From Burhinus oedicnemus (Eukaryota > Chordata > Aves > Charadriiformes > Burhinidae): a stretch of DNA of 64,000 nt. Positions 49,840 through 62,639 of the stretch are shown here, piece by piece. A program made the position numbers and the translations under genes. Location: positions 1,165,433 to 1,229,432 of the forward strand of contig VFFE01007035.1 of assembly GCA_008921705.1 (NCBI GenBank), in the 5' to 3' direction. Under the pieces are notes generated by a model. That model saw only the letters and a list, made by a program, of their open reading frames with translations. It was not told the origin of the DNA and ran no database searches. Every line of letters begins with the position of its first letter. Position 1 is the stretch's first letter.

Positions 49840-49965
49840 TGTGTCACTGAACCAGGTCTCAAGAGATCTGGCTGTGTGCCACTGGTTTACTGGGTGGTGC
49901 TGGGGGAGCCCCTGCATTTCCCTGTCCTTCATTTTCCCTCTGTGAAAAAAGACCCTGATTTTCTT
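49840..49965 (+). repeat. MIR/CORE-SINE-like relic
   Basis: The sense MIR order is suggested by a CTGTGTGCCACTGG block, then CATTTCCCTGTCCTTCATTT and TTCCCTCTGTGAAAAAAGA in place of CTCAGTTTCCCC and ATCTGTAAAATGG. The ends are uncertain. It lies inside a 150-codon plus-strand frame (49525-49977) that I do not regard as a gene. Confidence 0.4.
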
Positions 49966-50688
49966 TGCAATGTATAGTTAGGAATTAGTGCTTATCAGTC
50001 TGATGGTTATTATTAGCAACTAGAAATAAGAAACGATAGCAGCAAGTGAAACAGGGAAAGGGTAAATGTCCCAAATAATTTCCACTGATGGCTGCTCCCA
50101 CCAAGCCTGGGGAGAGACTGTTGCTCTGCAGTATTTCTCCGTAACACCAATACCATAAGCAGGTGCTTTCTGTGGCATCAGCCCTGAAATCGGAGGAGGA
50201 AAGTTATTGTTGTTACCTCCATGACGAGGCTTATCACGCTCAGGGTGAAAACTCCTGCCAATAGCAGGAAAGGTTTGATCAAAGATGTCAGACTTTGTGG
50301 CTTCACCTCCAAACCTCTCAGTAATCGGGTAGGAAACCGGAGAACATGTTATTGCAGTTGAATTTCTGCCTGATCACCAAACAGCCCAGCAATTTTGTGA
50401 AAATTGCCCAGCCCTCCCACATGAAAAAAAAAATCCTCTCTCAGCATTAACAATTGTAAAAGATCAGCAATTTTTAATATCCAGTAATTCCTTTTCTCTC
50501 TCTTTCTGCACTTTTCTGTCTCCACTGTGCATCTCTTTGCACATCGCAGTGCTGGACCGGAGCAGGGATGGCTACTTGACACCATATAATTCATCCAGAA
50601 CAAAAGGGAGGGACAGCAAGGGAAGGCCAGCAGTTGGAGAAAAGCCCTTTTTAAGGAAATGCTTGAACACTTTAAAGTGTCTTCTCTT
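49966..50688. other. Noncoding stretch, nothing firm
   Basis: A 165-codon minus-strand frame (50349-50846) covers the right end. Its translation has a Pro-rich patch and no recognisable domain, and its length is within chance for a window of this size. Confidence 0.45.
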
Positions 50689-50712
50689 GGGGGAGGGGGA
50701 AGTGGGGAAGGG
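50689..50712 (+). other. G-quadruplex candidate
   Basis: Four G tracts of 5, 5, 4 and 3 (50689-50693, 50695-50699, 50704-50707, 50710-50712) with loops of 1, 4 and 2 nt satisfy the canonical intramolecular G-quadruplex pattern on the plus strand. Confidence 0.75.
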
Positions 50713-53700
50713 AAAAGGAAAATACTTCTCAGCTCTGGGCTCTCACACATGAATTTTGTGACAGAGATGAACAGAAAGCAGGTGAAGGAATAGATGTAGT
50801 GAGAACAGAAAGCATATGGGTAAGGAGAGCTCAGCACCTTTCTCACAAATCTTTTCCCAGGGGAATGAGCTGCTGCTGATTTTGGCTGTCAGCAGTGTTG
50901 GGATTTACAAGGTGCTGCTGGGCTTCCTCGTCCTAAGTCAAAGTGCGGGAGGCAACAGCGCACCGTCACCCTTGTCATGGCTTAGTGAAAGGACTGGCTA
51001 ATTGCCTGATGCAGGTATTTGTGAAAGAGTGTTTGCCTGCTTTATGGTTTGCATTCTTTAAAGAAGCAAAATGCTCACCTGACTTTCTTGGTGGTGGAGA
51101 ATGGAGAAACTTGCATTAAATCTTCTTTCTTTAGAAAAAAGTGCTAGACAGAGTTGGGCCAGACTTGGCTTATTGGGGTTTCCCTCCACTTCTTTCTAAG
51201 CTTAATTCAGTAGTGATATTTTTGTTCCTTTCAGATCTGACTAGTTAGCAAAATGTCTGCAGGGTTATTTTCACTGGCAAAGAAGTGGGTGCTATGTATG
51301 TTTATTTGTGAAGAATGTCCATATTGCTATGTTTTCCCAAGCACAGCTGAAAACAAGCAGATGAAAACAAGCAGCAGGAAACGGTATCTTTGCACATGGC
51401 GCTGAGTATCTTTCTGCCTGCAAAGCCTCTGCTTTTTCTTCCTCAGAATGATGCTACTAACTCTCCCCTGGTGGTCTCTGGTGCTTCTCTCATGTCTTCT
51501 CTGAAAGCTCCTGGGGCTGTTCTGCCACTTCTCTCTCAGATCAACCTCCTGCCATTGTAATAACCATCACCTTCCTTGGAAATGACTCCTGTCCCTCAGT
51601 GCCCCAGCATATACTCAGTTACGTGCTTGTCTGGGTTATCACTAAGCAGAGATAATTTAAGATTGATTATTTTAGACAGGATGAAAGGTGGCTTTCATGT
51701 CCCACAGCCTCACTCAGGAGATAGGTAGCAGGAAGCAGACTGATGGGTTCATCTCTGTTGAGAGATTTTCGGAGCTGCAATGGGAAGTGGTCTGCTGCTC
51801 CATGTGGCAAAGTACACAGAATTTCACCCACCTCCTGCATTATCATGGCCAGTGTAGTTCCCTGGCTATTACTGACCTGAATTGAATGGCATGCGAGTGT
51901 CCTGCTCACTCACAAGCCCAACTCTACAGCAAGAACTTCTTCCCTTCCACTCACAAGTCATGTGGACAGTGATGCAGACATAAGCTGGGCAGGTTGGTAC
52001 TTTAAGCAGGATCAGGAACTGGAGATCAGCCACCCAGCCTTAGTCTACACTCCTGGACATCTTGGTGTAGCAATAATCAAGGCCCCTCCTGAGACGTGAC
52101 CACTTTTCCAGTTCCTTGCTTCAGTTCATTGGACCAGATTTCTCAGGGGTGAAGGGCCCAGTCATGCATTTTATACCAACTCTCTGTTGTACCTTGTCTT
52201 ATGCGTCAGTATTTTCTGTTACGACACCTAGGCAGCTTTCTTGTCCCGTAGCTGCTCCACGAGTTCAATCCTGTGTGCTTAAGTCTACCGGAGAGGAACA
52301 AAGACAAATGAAAAAGGGCAGAGGAGACATCAGCGACAGAAGACATCAGAGAGCGTGGGCTGCAAGGAAAGACAAAGTAGTTCAAACTGCTCTGAGATGC
52401 TGAGGTGCTAGGGAGAGGCGAGAGTAGGAGTGACACACCAGACTCAGGCAACAGAAAGGCTGTAAAGTGTTTTGAGTGCGTTGGAGCAGAAATGATGTGC
52501 CAGTTGTTTTCAGTTTCCCAGATGCGAGAGGCTTCATGAATTAATTCAGAGAGTACACAAGCAAAAGAGGTGAGTGTACTCTCATGCTCAACCAAGTCGT
52601 GCCCCTTCTCTCTTCCTGCCTTTGTTCCGCTAAATCCTAAGCTTGTTTGGCTTTGGCTACTTTTCAGTATGTGCATACCCTCCACCTCACACACCAGGAT
52701 CCTCCACAGAGTGCTGGTGGGAGGAATAACAGCTTGTGTTAAAGGGAAAATGGTCTGGGGAACGGCTGGGGCACAGCCGCAGGGGTAGCTCTGATGTCCA
52801 GTGAGGGATGCAACAATATGCACCAACTCTTTCACTGCCTCCATTTCCTTGAAAAAGAGAGGGCAAAAAGCCCCCCAAAACCCATGAGGCACAAATGTGT
52901 TATTTTTCCTTTTTTGAAAACAAATGGTCTTTTCAATTAGACTGATTTGTCCCTGAGACAATCAATCTGAGGTTTATAAAAGCAAACACTTGAGTAATTA
53001 GCTCTATCCAGGAAGAATATTAGCTCTGTTTATCTTTGTGTAATTAATCACTGACCCTGCCAGCTCTACAAAGCCTCCTTTGCACAGATGGGGCAGTGGA
53101 GGAGGCGAGCAGAGGGCAGGAGCAAGGCGAGGAACATGTGATACACAATGAGAGCGTGTCAGGATGCCGTAACATACATCTTTCCCCCACGCACCTAAAC
53201 AAGTGCCCGTGTAAATTCCGCGAAACCATATTCCAGCCACAGAGCCGTGAGGCTGTGAAGGGCTGCTACTTGCAGAAACAATAAATAACATTTTTAAATA
53301 CCATTATTTATATTAACCTTTTAGCTGTGGGGACATTCAGCTCTTCACCGTGGCTCATTTCCCTAACTGGTAAGGCAGTTGCAGTGTTTTCCGTGCCGCA
53401 CTGCTGTAGCCAGGGCTGCAGCAGCCGGCAGGTGAAGTCGTACTCAAATGCCTCCAGCCAGAGGAATCGCAGCCTCTGGTCTGGCTGGGTGAACATTGCC
53501 AAGTGCCACCCCAGAGCTGGCTGCGTGTCAGTGGCTGGTGTTACACACTAGCTGTGGTTTACTCTGATCTCGAGTCTACAGGGAATGAAGTAACTTCAAG
53601 TCTCTTCCTTTATCCCTGACCTCCAGTTTAACTTTGAGGAAATGTTTGGATTTATTCAAGTGTTTTTCAACAGCATGAAACAAGATCAAGTTCTGTTTCC

Positions 53701-56700
53701 CTCTTCTCTTACACCTGGTATGATTGTACAGACCATCTCTCCTACGCTGCTTCAGTAACATTTTTTTACTGATTTCACAGTAGCAGCTGAAAACACTAGA
53801 ATGAAATAGAAGGTGACAAATATGAAACACTGTAAATATGTAACTAAGAAAAGTCAGGCAAAATGCAGCAGATGCGTGCAGCAGGCAGATGGGAAGATTA
53901 GCAATAAGATGTACAGAGCTGATGGGCGTCTTTTCTTGACTCAGGTTAGAGAAGACCAGACTCCTTACTGTAAGAAACAGTCTCAGTTTCTTCCCACAGT
54001 CTCCTAGCACTTCTGTGTGTCCTGGATACAAAATTAGAAGATGAGATGCAGCTCTCCGGACCCTTGACAGAGCCCAAGGTGACAGGGGACTTGCTTTGTC
54101 TACTGAGACTGTGGTGATCCTGCTCATGGACATTGCTGTGGCTGATCACATGTGTGTAAAATGGACATGCAAGGCTGGTGGTGAGACTGGGTGGGTCTTA
54201 CTCTTCCACACCTCCAAAATGGTCTTACACAGGTTGACTCATACTGGCTTCTTTCACTAGCTTGGATTTACCAAAGGGCAGAAAGAGCTCATCCAAGAGG
54301 GCTGATTTCAAATTAAGCCTACTGGGCAAAACACGGTGTTAGCCACTCTTTCCATGAACATGAAACATGAAACATGTTTCAGCCCCTGTTTTTATCTCTG
54401 TGAGATCCTAGAGCTTGTCTTATTGGCCCTAGCAGAGGGGGCTCTGTATGTGCTCATATGTCTCTCCCTGCATGTCCACGTGTGTGGAAGCAGGGGACAC
54501 TTTTGCACTGATCCCAGTGCTTCTCCTAGTAGGATTTTGCTGTGACGTGCAAAACGCACCATTTTGCATGCAGATCATTGCTGCTGTTGGCAGCTTGTGA
54601 ACAGCCCCAGGCCAAGCTTTTCCATTAAGGAAGAAAGAAGAGTCCCCCCTTTTCTCACCCCCTTTATGCTGAGCTACCTTGCTATCTCAGCCACTCTTGG
54701 TTGCATCCAAAGAAGTTGAACTCCAGGTCAGAGGAAATCTGATCATCCTCTTCCACCTCCTACCCCGAGTTGCTGTTCATTAAGGTGAGGTATAGCTTTA
54801 CCTTCATGGGACACTCCTTTTGCTCTTTATCAGCCCCGTTGAACACTAAGCAGGTCACATATGGCCTCTGTCAGCTACACTGCAAATCTTTTGTACCTTT
54901 TAATGAAAACATTGCCAGTGTTTTCCTTCTGTCGCTGTTGGAACCCAGCCGCATCTTGGTGATAAATGGTGCCTATTGATGAAGGAATGCTTCAGCCAGA
55001 CCCACGACTCTGTAAGGACACCGTGCCGATCCAAAACTGCAGCCAGGGATTGTCTCCACCAGCCCTGGGGTGCAACAGGGGTTTCAGCCCCTCCCTGCAG
55101 GTGGGACAATAAAAAAACCCTCTGCCACTTCTTTTTCCACTGGGCATTGGGAAGACTGAATTTCTGTATTAACTCACATTGTTGTGATAGCAACTAAATT
55201 ATGTAATTGTCTATCATCAACTTCGAAACACAAGCTGAACATTTTTTTAAAAAAATCTCTCAGTTTTCAAATGCCAGAGAGCTTGTTTCAGTTTGATAAT
55301 GAGCTGCACTTCAAAGACTCAGTGGAAGAGTGAGGATTTATGGAAATCCAGTGAATGGCACTGCATCCATGTTCCATACAACCAGAGGTCAAGAGGTGAA
55401 AGCAAGGGAGGAGAAAGAGACTTAAGAGCCCAGGGGCCAGCTTCTGTGTCTTCTTTCACATGAACCAACTGTTGTTCTGAGGAGACAAACCTAAGCTCCT
55501 TCTGGTGCTCCTTCTGAGCTCCTACCAGGGTCAGATGGGGGGGGTGTGAGTGCCATTCCTTGGTTTGGTAGTTTCTGTACAGTGTAGACAGTGTCCTGAT
55601 TTGAGGCTCACAGCTCTCCAGTGCTTTCCCATGGTCTATCCCTAGGGCCCATGAGGAGACACTGGTTCTCCCACAGTTCACCAGAACCTTGCTAATGTCA
55701 GAGTGGGCATTTACTCCTGTGTCATTCCTGTGGTGGCATCCATGTTTGTGGAAGACAAGAAGACATTTGCAATTTTATTTATTTTTTTTTTTTTAAGCCA
55801 GATCACCAAACGGATTCAACTCCACATGCAGCTATGTGATTGCTGATGGCGAAACAAAAAAGGGGAGCAGGTCTGTATGGCCAGGAGCTGGAGAAAGGCA
55901 AGTGCTTGTGGCTTCCTTCAGTGATCTTAGATCACTTTAAAGCAGCCATTAATCCTCTCCCTTTAAAGAGTCATGATTTCAGTGTTGGATAATCTCAGGT
56001 CAAGCCCAAGTGGCTGTCAAGATGGGTGGTCATCACAATAAAATATAGGATATCAGGATGCAACTCAATTTAGCAAGTAATCTGCCAAAGTCAGTGACCC
56101 TGTAATTAATGTCTTAAGGGAAGGAAAAGAAAATCTTTTCTTACAGGAAGGAAAAGACATTTTAATGTCTTCAGGGGGTTACACAACTGAGCAGTGTTGT
56201 CTAAGAATGGTAGCTGGGGAAAGGAATCGTTCTCAATTTCCGATTTCAATGCTTCACACACAGATGCATGAGATTTGAGAAGTCAATGAGTGTTTCCTCC
56301 AAGTCAGCTTAACGATTGTGGGTTCAAGCATGTTTTTTTCTGATCAGTCTGAATTGGCTTCTCTGACCCTTACTGAGAATTATCACAAGAGATCATATGG
56401 AGATACATCATCAGCCCTTGTTATTTTTCTTTTTTGTTTCCTTCTTTTGTTTCAAAAACACGATGACTTTTCCAAAGCCACTGTGGCTGTAAATTGAAAT
56501 TCCACTTGGACACTGCCTTGGACACCCGGCACTTCAATGCTTGTGTCTGCAGCCTTCAATGTAAAGGATTTCTGGGAGACTCAGGAAAAATGGTGAAGTA
56601 GTGCACCTGTGTTTCTCTTCAACGCAAGGCAGCTGGATAGTGGTCCGATTAACCTGATAGTCACATTTCTGCCTTTAGTTTGAAACAGCTCTTGCACTGC

Positions 56701-58084
56701 TTGAGGCACACCCAGTAGACTTTCTTCTTGGGACACCCTCCATGTAGTTTGAAAGCATTCAGTAGTAGAGAAAAGCAGGCTGCTTAGCTTGAACATATCC
56801 TGCACAACTGGCTCCAGGTTCTTCCATGAAATAGGCACAGCTGCATTGCAGTGGTCTGTGGATGAGTACCAGGCTCAAGGGGAGGAGAGGAGGTGGCAGG
56901 AGCAGGATGAGGGTGAGTAGGACAGAGAAGCAGAGGGAGGTCCCTGGGTTTGTGGGTTGCTGCTCCTGCTGCCAGAATGGGATTGAGAGGACGGAAAGAG
57001 GAAACAAGAATGAGCAAGGTGCTTGTCTTCTCCATGAACCTCCACTCCAGGGCGGCAGGCCGTTTCTGTAGAAGCATCTGGTTATTCCCTGCTCAGCTGC
57101 AATTAAGAGTTTCCTCACACCTGACCCCACTGATGGGGCAGAGCACACACAAGGAGTTTGTACACCCTACTCATTTCTCCCTTATGTCCATTAGATGCAA
57201 AACACCAGTTTTGGAGACTTCTGCTTTTTGGAAGGTTCTTAACACAACTGGGGAGGAACTTCCATGGTTCTTTGACCTCTCCTGCACACAACTGACATAG
57301 GGCTAGGTATGAGTTGTTCACCAGTCCTTGAAACTTAGGTGCAGAAGTACGGTAGAGGTCTCCTTCAGGTGTCTCAGCTGATTACCAAGCCCTATCAACT
57401 GTCCAGTATATAAACTCTACAAATTATGGGAAGATTTACCAGCACTTTGGCAGTCCTGGCAAGACACAACAGCAATAGCAGGAAATGGCCAGGAGCAGAG
57501 CTGGGTGTTTGTTCAGTCCTGGCCTTTGAGGCCACAATGATACTGTGCAAAGAGATGAGGTATTTCTCTTTGCTAGTGAATTTTGAAGGTGAATAAAAAG
57601 CAGATTTATCAAGTGGTTTAAAGAGATTGGGAGTCCTCATTGGGGGGAGGGAGCGCACACTTATATGAGGAGCCATGGCTGTTCCCACAGAACAGAGAAA
57701 GAGATGAGAAAATCACTTCTTCCCCCAACCTACTGTCCCATTACCCATCTGCCTGTGCATGAACTGCTGTGTGACTGAAATGAATCTGACCTTCAGAAAG
57801 AAGCAAAACGTTACTTTTTATTCTACACACAGCCTTTGGGTAAATGCCTTGGTGGTCTGATACCCACTGGCACAAAGGAGCCATTAATGGCATAGGGAGT
57901 CTCAAGGAAGTGATGATGCCACCTAGGACGGCACTGCAGTCATAATTCTCCCAGAGGCTTTTTGCTTTCTTTCCCACCTGCTCCAGATCAAAGGCCTCAA
58001 GGAAAATGGATTTTAGGAGGTGGAGGGGTTAGCTGTTGTGAGCATATGCTTGTGTGTTTTACTGCCATATCCCAGTGGCTGTGC
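50713..58084. other. Long noncoding stretch with two long minus-strand open frames
   Basis: No gene is recognised. Minus-strand frames of 251 codons (52206-52961) and 185 codons (53576-54133) are long for AT-leaning DNA but encode low-information Ser/Leu/His-rich sequence with no domain, signal or known family. An isolated donor consensus (AAGAG|GTGAGTG at 52565-52575) follows a TTTTCAG at 52507-52513, bounding a hypothetical 56-bp plus-strand exon without other support. CATGAAA units and GAAACATGTTTC (54369-54380) make a small palindrome. A T-rich tract lies at 55768-55795 and a purine-rich tract at 56877-56943. Confidence 0.45.
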
Positions 58085-58106
58085 AGCTCCGGTGAAAACC
58101 GGAGCT
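58085..58106. other. 9-bp perfect hairpin with GAAA tetraloop
   Basis: AGCTCCGGT (58085-58093), loop GAAA (58094-58097) and ACCGGAGCT (58098-58106). As RNA from the plus strand this is a GC-rich stem capped by a GNRA-class tetraloop, a very stable fold. No surrounding noncoding-RNA gene is recognised. Confidence 0.8.
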
Positions 58107-61100
58107 CTATTATTAATTCTCTTGTATCAGTAGAAAGGAGCAGGGCAGCGGGGTCAAGGGAACTGAAAGAGGTCTTGCAAGGCAAGCAAAAGAAAGCATT
58201 GAGGGGAAAGTAGCACTATCAACTCTTGTGATGTGATAGCAACTTTCACCATCCTTGACCTCTTTCTGAAAAACTGTGCCTATCAGAGATAAATGACTGT
58301 GCTGGGAAAGCCTAGAAATTGGATTGGAGAGCAATTCAAAAGGTTTTTCAAAAGCACTGGGGGAAAAAGAGTAACTACATGTTTTGTATAAAAAGTGTAG
58401 GTAGATTATAATGTCAGTTATATTTTCGAAACAAGAAATTAGAGCTACGGTCATTAATGATACTGAAATGAAATTCTACAAAGTGGTCACAAGCTGAAAT
58501 GGAACAGTCTAAGGATTCACAAAAATAATCAAAGATGTATGTGTACATATGCTAGCATGAGAAATTATATATTATTTAGATGTAACTATTGTCTGTAGAA
58601 TTATTTAGGTTTTGTCTTAGATATAACGCAATGTGTAGTCTAATCTGAAGCGTACTCTTTTGTAAAACACATTGTTTAAGGCCATGTCCCTAACCATGAG
58701 ACAGACAGATGACTTCTGACGGGGACTGAGGCACAGGTGGTGGCCAGCATGAAGCTCTGCTGCCTGTACTGTGGAGCACATGGACCAACAGAGCTTCTGG
58801 GACACACCACCTTGTTTTAACTTTTAAATGCTAAAGAAAGGAGATGATGACTCAAAGTCATGATTGCAGTAGAGGAGGAGAAAGAAGTGCATTCTGGCTT
58901 CAGACATGCCTGGAGCAGCCCTGCCTGGGGCCACTACCCCTTGCAGTGGAAGGAACACGCCTGTGGAAAGCAGCAAGGTGTTGGGGTTTGTTTTCTTTTG
59001 TTTTGTTTTTCTTTTCTGTTTTCCTACAAAAAAGCCAAATTCAGAGCTAGTGCAGTTTGGATGCTGGTTCATATCTGATGAGATTCCCATCCCCTGGTCT
59101 TACTTGTGCAGTCAGTTGAGCAGACGCTGAAATCTTCATTACAGAAGGTCACCTGTGCAAGTATTTTCCAAATGTGAAATGCTTCATTCCCTACACAGGC
59201 TTTTAGGATTACTGTTAGACTCGGTGCTTTCTTTGGGGGAGGAAGAGAGAGAGGAAGCTGTCTGTTTATCCAGGTTTCTGTGAAATTGCTATTAACCTGT
59301 GACATGATGCAAGGCTTGCTGGCTCTACCTGCTGGCTAGCGGAGAAACCACACTCCCCTTGCTAGGATGTCCTCAAAGCATTAACAAACCGTTTCATGAG
59401 ACAGTGGATTAGAGATAATAGAAGACATCAAAAAGTAGCTGCTACCTGATAATTTTCAAGCTGTCAGGTATGCCAGCAGAACAAGACTGATGGTCCAGAG
59501 CACTGGGAATTGCTAACATTTCTCTGCTTCCTGTCAGGCTCTCAATAACTGAGTGATGAGAAACATCGGCCCGGAAAACAGTCCCACTGCAACAGTTTCA
59601 TCTGTGTGAAGATTAAAACTCAGACCATTGTATGTCCTGCTGCAGTTCAGAGAATTGGGGATCGACTCCATTTCACCTCAATCTCATTCTGGTCTAGGGC
59701 ACTGCAAAGCCATGGGCTGCAATGAAGGTTTTCGTTACTGAATTTTAGCTCCGTGGTCTGAGCTCTGATGGAAAAAATGAACAGCTACAAAAGCAAAAAG
59801 GGGCTGGTCTGTGGTTTAGCTGATCCCTTTTTATTTGGCGTATCGGCAGGAATGAAGTGAATGGCCTCTTCTCTCAGCTTTTTCTGCAAATAACGATTGC
59901 CTCCAAACAGTGACTCTTACGCAACCAGCATTACAATCTTGACATTGTAATTCTTTCCTGAACACATTTTCAAAGTTGACAGTAGAGAATAGTGTTTTTT
60001 CCTTCCGAACTGCCATCTCAGCCTGGCTCTTCATGTCCACTTGAGCTCTCCTGTCCATATTTTGTCACAGGCAATCCAAGGTATGCCTCTCCAGGAGCCT
60101 TAGGGAGCTGGGATGCCAAACGCAGAGATGAAAATCAGCGGGTTTCCTGTGGAAAAAATGCTCAGAAATCTTATCAGACCAATAATGTTCATTTCCAGAC
60201 ATGTCTAATCCTGAGGGACTTGCCACTGGATTTACATCTGGATTGTATAAGTTTCACTGAAACACCTGCATTAGGCTCCCTTTCCAGTCAGCAGAAAAGA
60301 TCATTGGGTTTGACAGAGTCCTCCTGGAGGTACTGTGCTCTGCCAGAGACTATGGCAGGAGCATAGGGTGATAAGTCTCCTAGCGTGGACATCGCAACAA
60401 AGGGCGGAAAATGACAAGGATACACTGGAGCTGTGGCTAATAACTTTGAGTTATCAGACTGGAACCCTGATCCAGTCTTCCTGGAGCAAACCCCGCACAG
60501 TCTGGTTTTATCGCTCAGAGGAGTAGCTGAGCATCAGCACAAGAAAGGCCTGTGTCTCTGGAGAAAGGTCATTTTTAAAGCAGAACCACTCAGCAAGGGA
60601 AGAATTTTCCCCAACCCCTGTCCCGTATTTGCCAAAGTTTGCTCCCACTGGGGTCAGGACTCAGCAGTGAGATCACCCTGGACGGCCTTTGAAAACTTCT
60701 GCTATTCAGGAGATGTACCTATGGGATTTGCCTAGCACAGATCACAAAGTTTTTATTTTTCTCTCTTACTTAATCCCTCAAACTTTTGTCCTATGCACAC
60801 TGCCAGCGACTTGGAGAGCTAATGTCCTCCCTGAGAGACCTGCTCTTGTCCCACAAGCAAGAAACTAGAAGTGGGAATGCTCAGCTGGGCATTTATGGTT
60901 CCCTCTGGGTACAAACTGGATAGAGATATTGCAGCTGTGCTGTCCAACCACAAAGAGCTTGGATCCCAAATTGCTTCCCCAAAATTTACTACCACCACTG
61001 AGCACAAAAAGCAAGCACATCGAAACCTCACAGATCAAGAACGATCTGTCTACTGTTCTCGTGGATCTAAACCATGACATGGTCCTTTTGTTGTTATGTA

Positions 61101-61328
61101 GGGTGAATTCAAAGCAATTTTCTACTGGGAGATAAAACCTTTCTGTGGGGTTTCCAAAAGATGCTCTGAAGCTTGGCTTTTTGGCTTTGCAAAAGAGCAA
61201 CAGAGATAACTAGGAATACTTGTTGCCTCTTTAATACATGCCTGCCATACTGATTGCATGCTATGTGGCCAGAAAAGTGGTGAAACAAAAACACCCCTAG
61301 AATCTCTGAAAATTCTGATTATATGCAT
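58107..61328. other. Noncoding stretch, nothing recognised
   Basis: Frames up to 124 codons (59992-60366, plus) have no domain. T-rich low-complexity sequence with TTTTG units lies at 58985-59020. No transposon is identified. Confidence 0.5.
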
Positions 61329-61352
61329 GGGGGGGAGGGGGGAGGGGGAAGG
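61329..61352 (+). other. G-quadruplex candidate
   Basis: G tracts of 7, 6 and 5 are separated by single A residues (61329-61335, 61337-61342, 61344-61348). The G7 tract can supply two G3 runs, so the four-tract pattern is met with very short loops. Confidence 0.7.
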
Positions 61353-61428
61353 TCCAAAAGCTGCTTTGAACAAAGTAATGTCAAAATGCCCTAAATAAGT
61401 ACTATGTTCACAATAGTTCTATTAAGAC

Positions 61429-61672
61429 AAGGATCCCATTGTGCCTAGTGCTGTCACAACACAACACAAGCTAAGATTACCCTTACACCAAAGAATTTAT
61501 GTTCTTAAGATGAGAAAATAGGAAAATTCTTTTTCTTCACTTTACAGGTGGAAAAGAGTAAGTGATTCGCCCAAGGTCACACAGGAAGTCTAAAAAAGAA
61601 GCAGAAATTTGACCTGGTTTTGCTGAGCCATATTCTGGAGCTTTAACCACAAGGCCATTCCTCCTCTCCCAA
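61429..61672 (-). repeat. MIR/CORE-SINE, nearly complete (minus strand)
   Basis: The reversed MIR architecture of amniotes is present end to end: a CCCATTGTGCCTAGTGCTGT block at 61436 (family CCATTGTGCTAGGCGCTGT), CACCAAAGAATTTA near 61487 (family CCCAAAGAGCTTA), CACTTTACAGGTGGAAAAG near 61540, GATTCGCCCAAGGTCACACA at 61564 (the most conserved block), AGCAGAAATTTGACCTGG near 61600, and TTAACCACAAGGCCATTCCT near 61643, next to the tRNA-related head. At about 240 bp it is close to full length and the clearest MIR in the window. Copies this old are normally inactive. Survival of the central block is usual for the family. Confidence 0.85.
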
Positions 61673-62639
61673 AGCAGAAATTGATTCTGGCTGCAACAAT
61701 TTCTCAATGAGGGGATTTAACCATCATTTGGGTCTCCGTCATGGGTGGGCGGAGCTGAGACAAACCTCACCATTAAGCCCATGGTGGTATTCGTAGAATT
61801 GAGCATGTGGATGTCCCTGATGCCCAGAAGAAATTCATTATGCAAATGACCCTGAAAATCAGCCCATCATTTCAAGTTGCTAATGGAAAACAACTCTCCC
61901 TAAACTGCATATCCGAAACATTTCCTCCAAACAGCAGGCTTTAAAATATATATATATGCACATATATATTTTTTATTTAATCGGTGTTGTGTTTCTCTGA
62001 CAGATTGGTCCAGAATGCAGAGGGAAGGGAGAAGCCACTAGAATGTGGTCTAAATTAATAGTGAATTGTGACACAATCCAGAGCACTCATAATAATCAAG
62101 TTAGTATGTTTTACATTTTCTCTCAATGTGTTTTGCATTTTTGCTGCATTGGGAAGGAGGCTTTAGATATTGAAACAACATAATGTTAAACTTAAAAAAT
62201 GACAATTCAAACACTGGCTGCTTTAAATAGTTTATACCTTGATAGTCTAATGCTCTGTGCAATGTACACATGGCTTTGTTAGGGACCCCTCAAATAAATA
62301 TAGATTATTTATGGTTAATGGATGAGTGCTATTATAGATTGAAAAAACTTCTGACTGCTGCCTGGCTAACCACTCAGCAATGGTTTTTTTTCACACATGG
62401 GCAGTAACAAAACTGTAGTAAGGGAATGACGAGCATTTGCTTCTATTGATCCTGACCTTTACCTGGGACTTCTCCCAAGGCATAGAGAATGTGTCTCCAT
62501 GGTCCCTGCAATCCTGTTTAGTGGTACCAGAGAGACATTGTTTCTGCCCTTCCCAGCACCACATCCTGCTTCCTTCTGTTTTCTCTTCCCATCTATGTTA
62601 AACATTACCCTACATTCATCTTATGACCTTGAGGAGGGG
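61673..62639. other. Noncoding stretch with AT-rich tract
   Basis: An alternating AT tract at 61944-61975 is near-palindromic around TGCACA. The interval 62050-62350 is AT-rich and non-repetitive, and looks like possible conserved noncoding DNA. No gene is seen. Confidence 0.5.

Noticed and set aside
49525..49977. 150-codon plus-strand frame
   Set aside because: Overlaps a MIR-like relic and shows no protein-family features.
52514..52569. 56-bp exon bounded by TTTTCAG and AAGAG|GTGAGTG
   Set aside because: Good splice-like words occur often in 64 kb; there is no frame continuity with any neighbour and no other exon nearby.
52206..52961. 251-codon minus-strand frame as a gene
   Set aside because: Long by chance standards, but the composition is that of antisense purine-rich DNA, with no domain, signal peptide or family match. 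Kept only as an observation.
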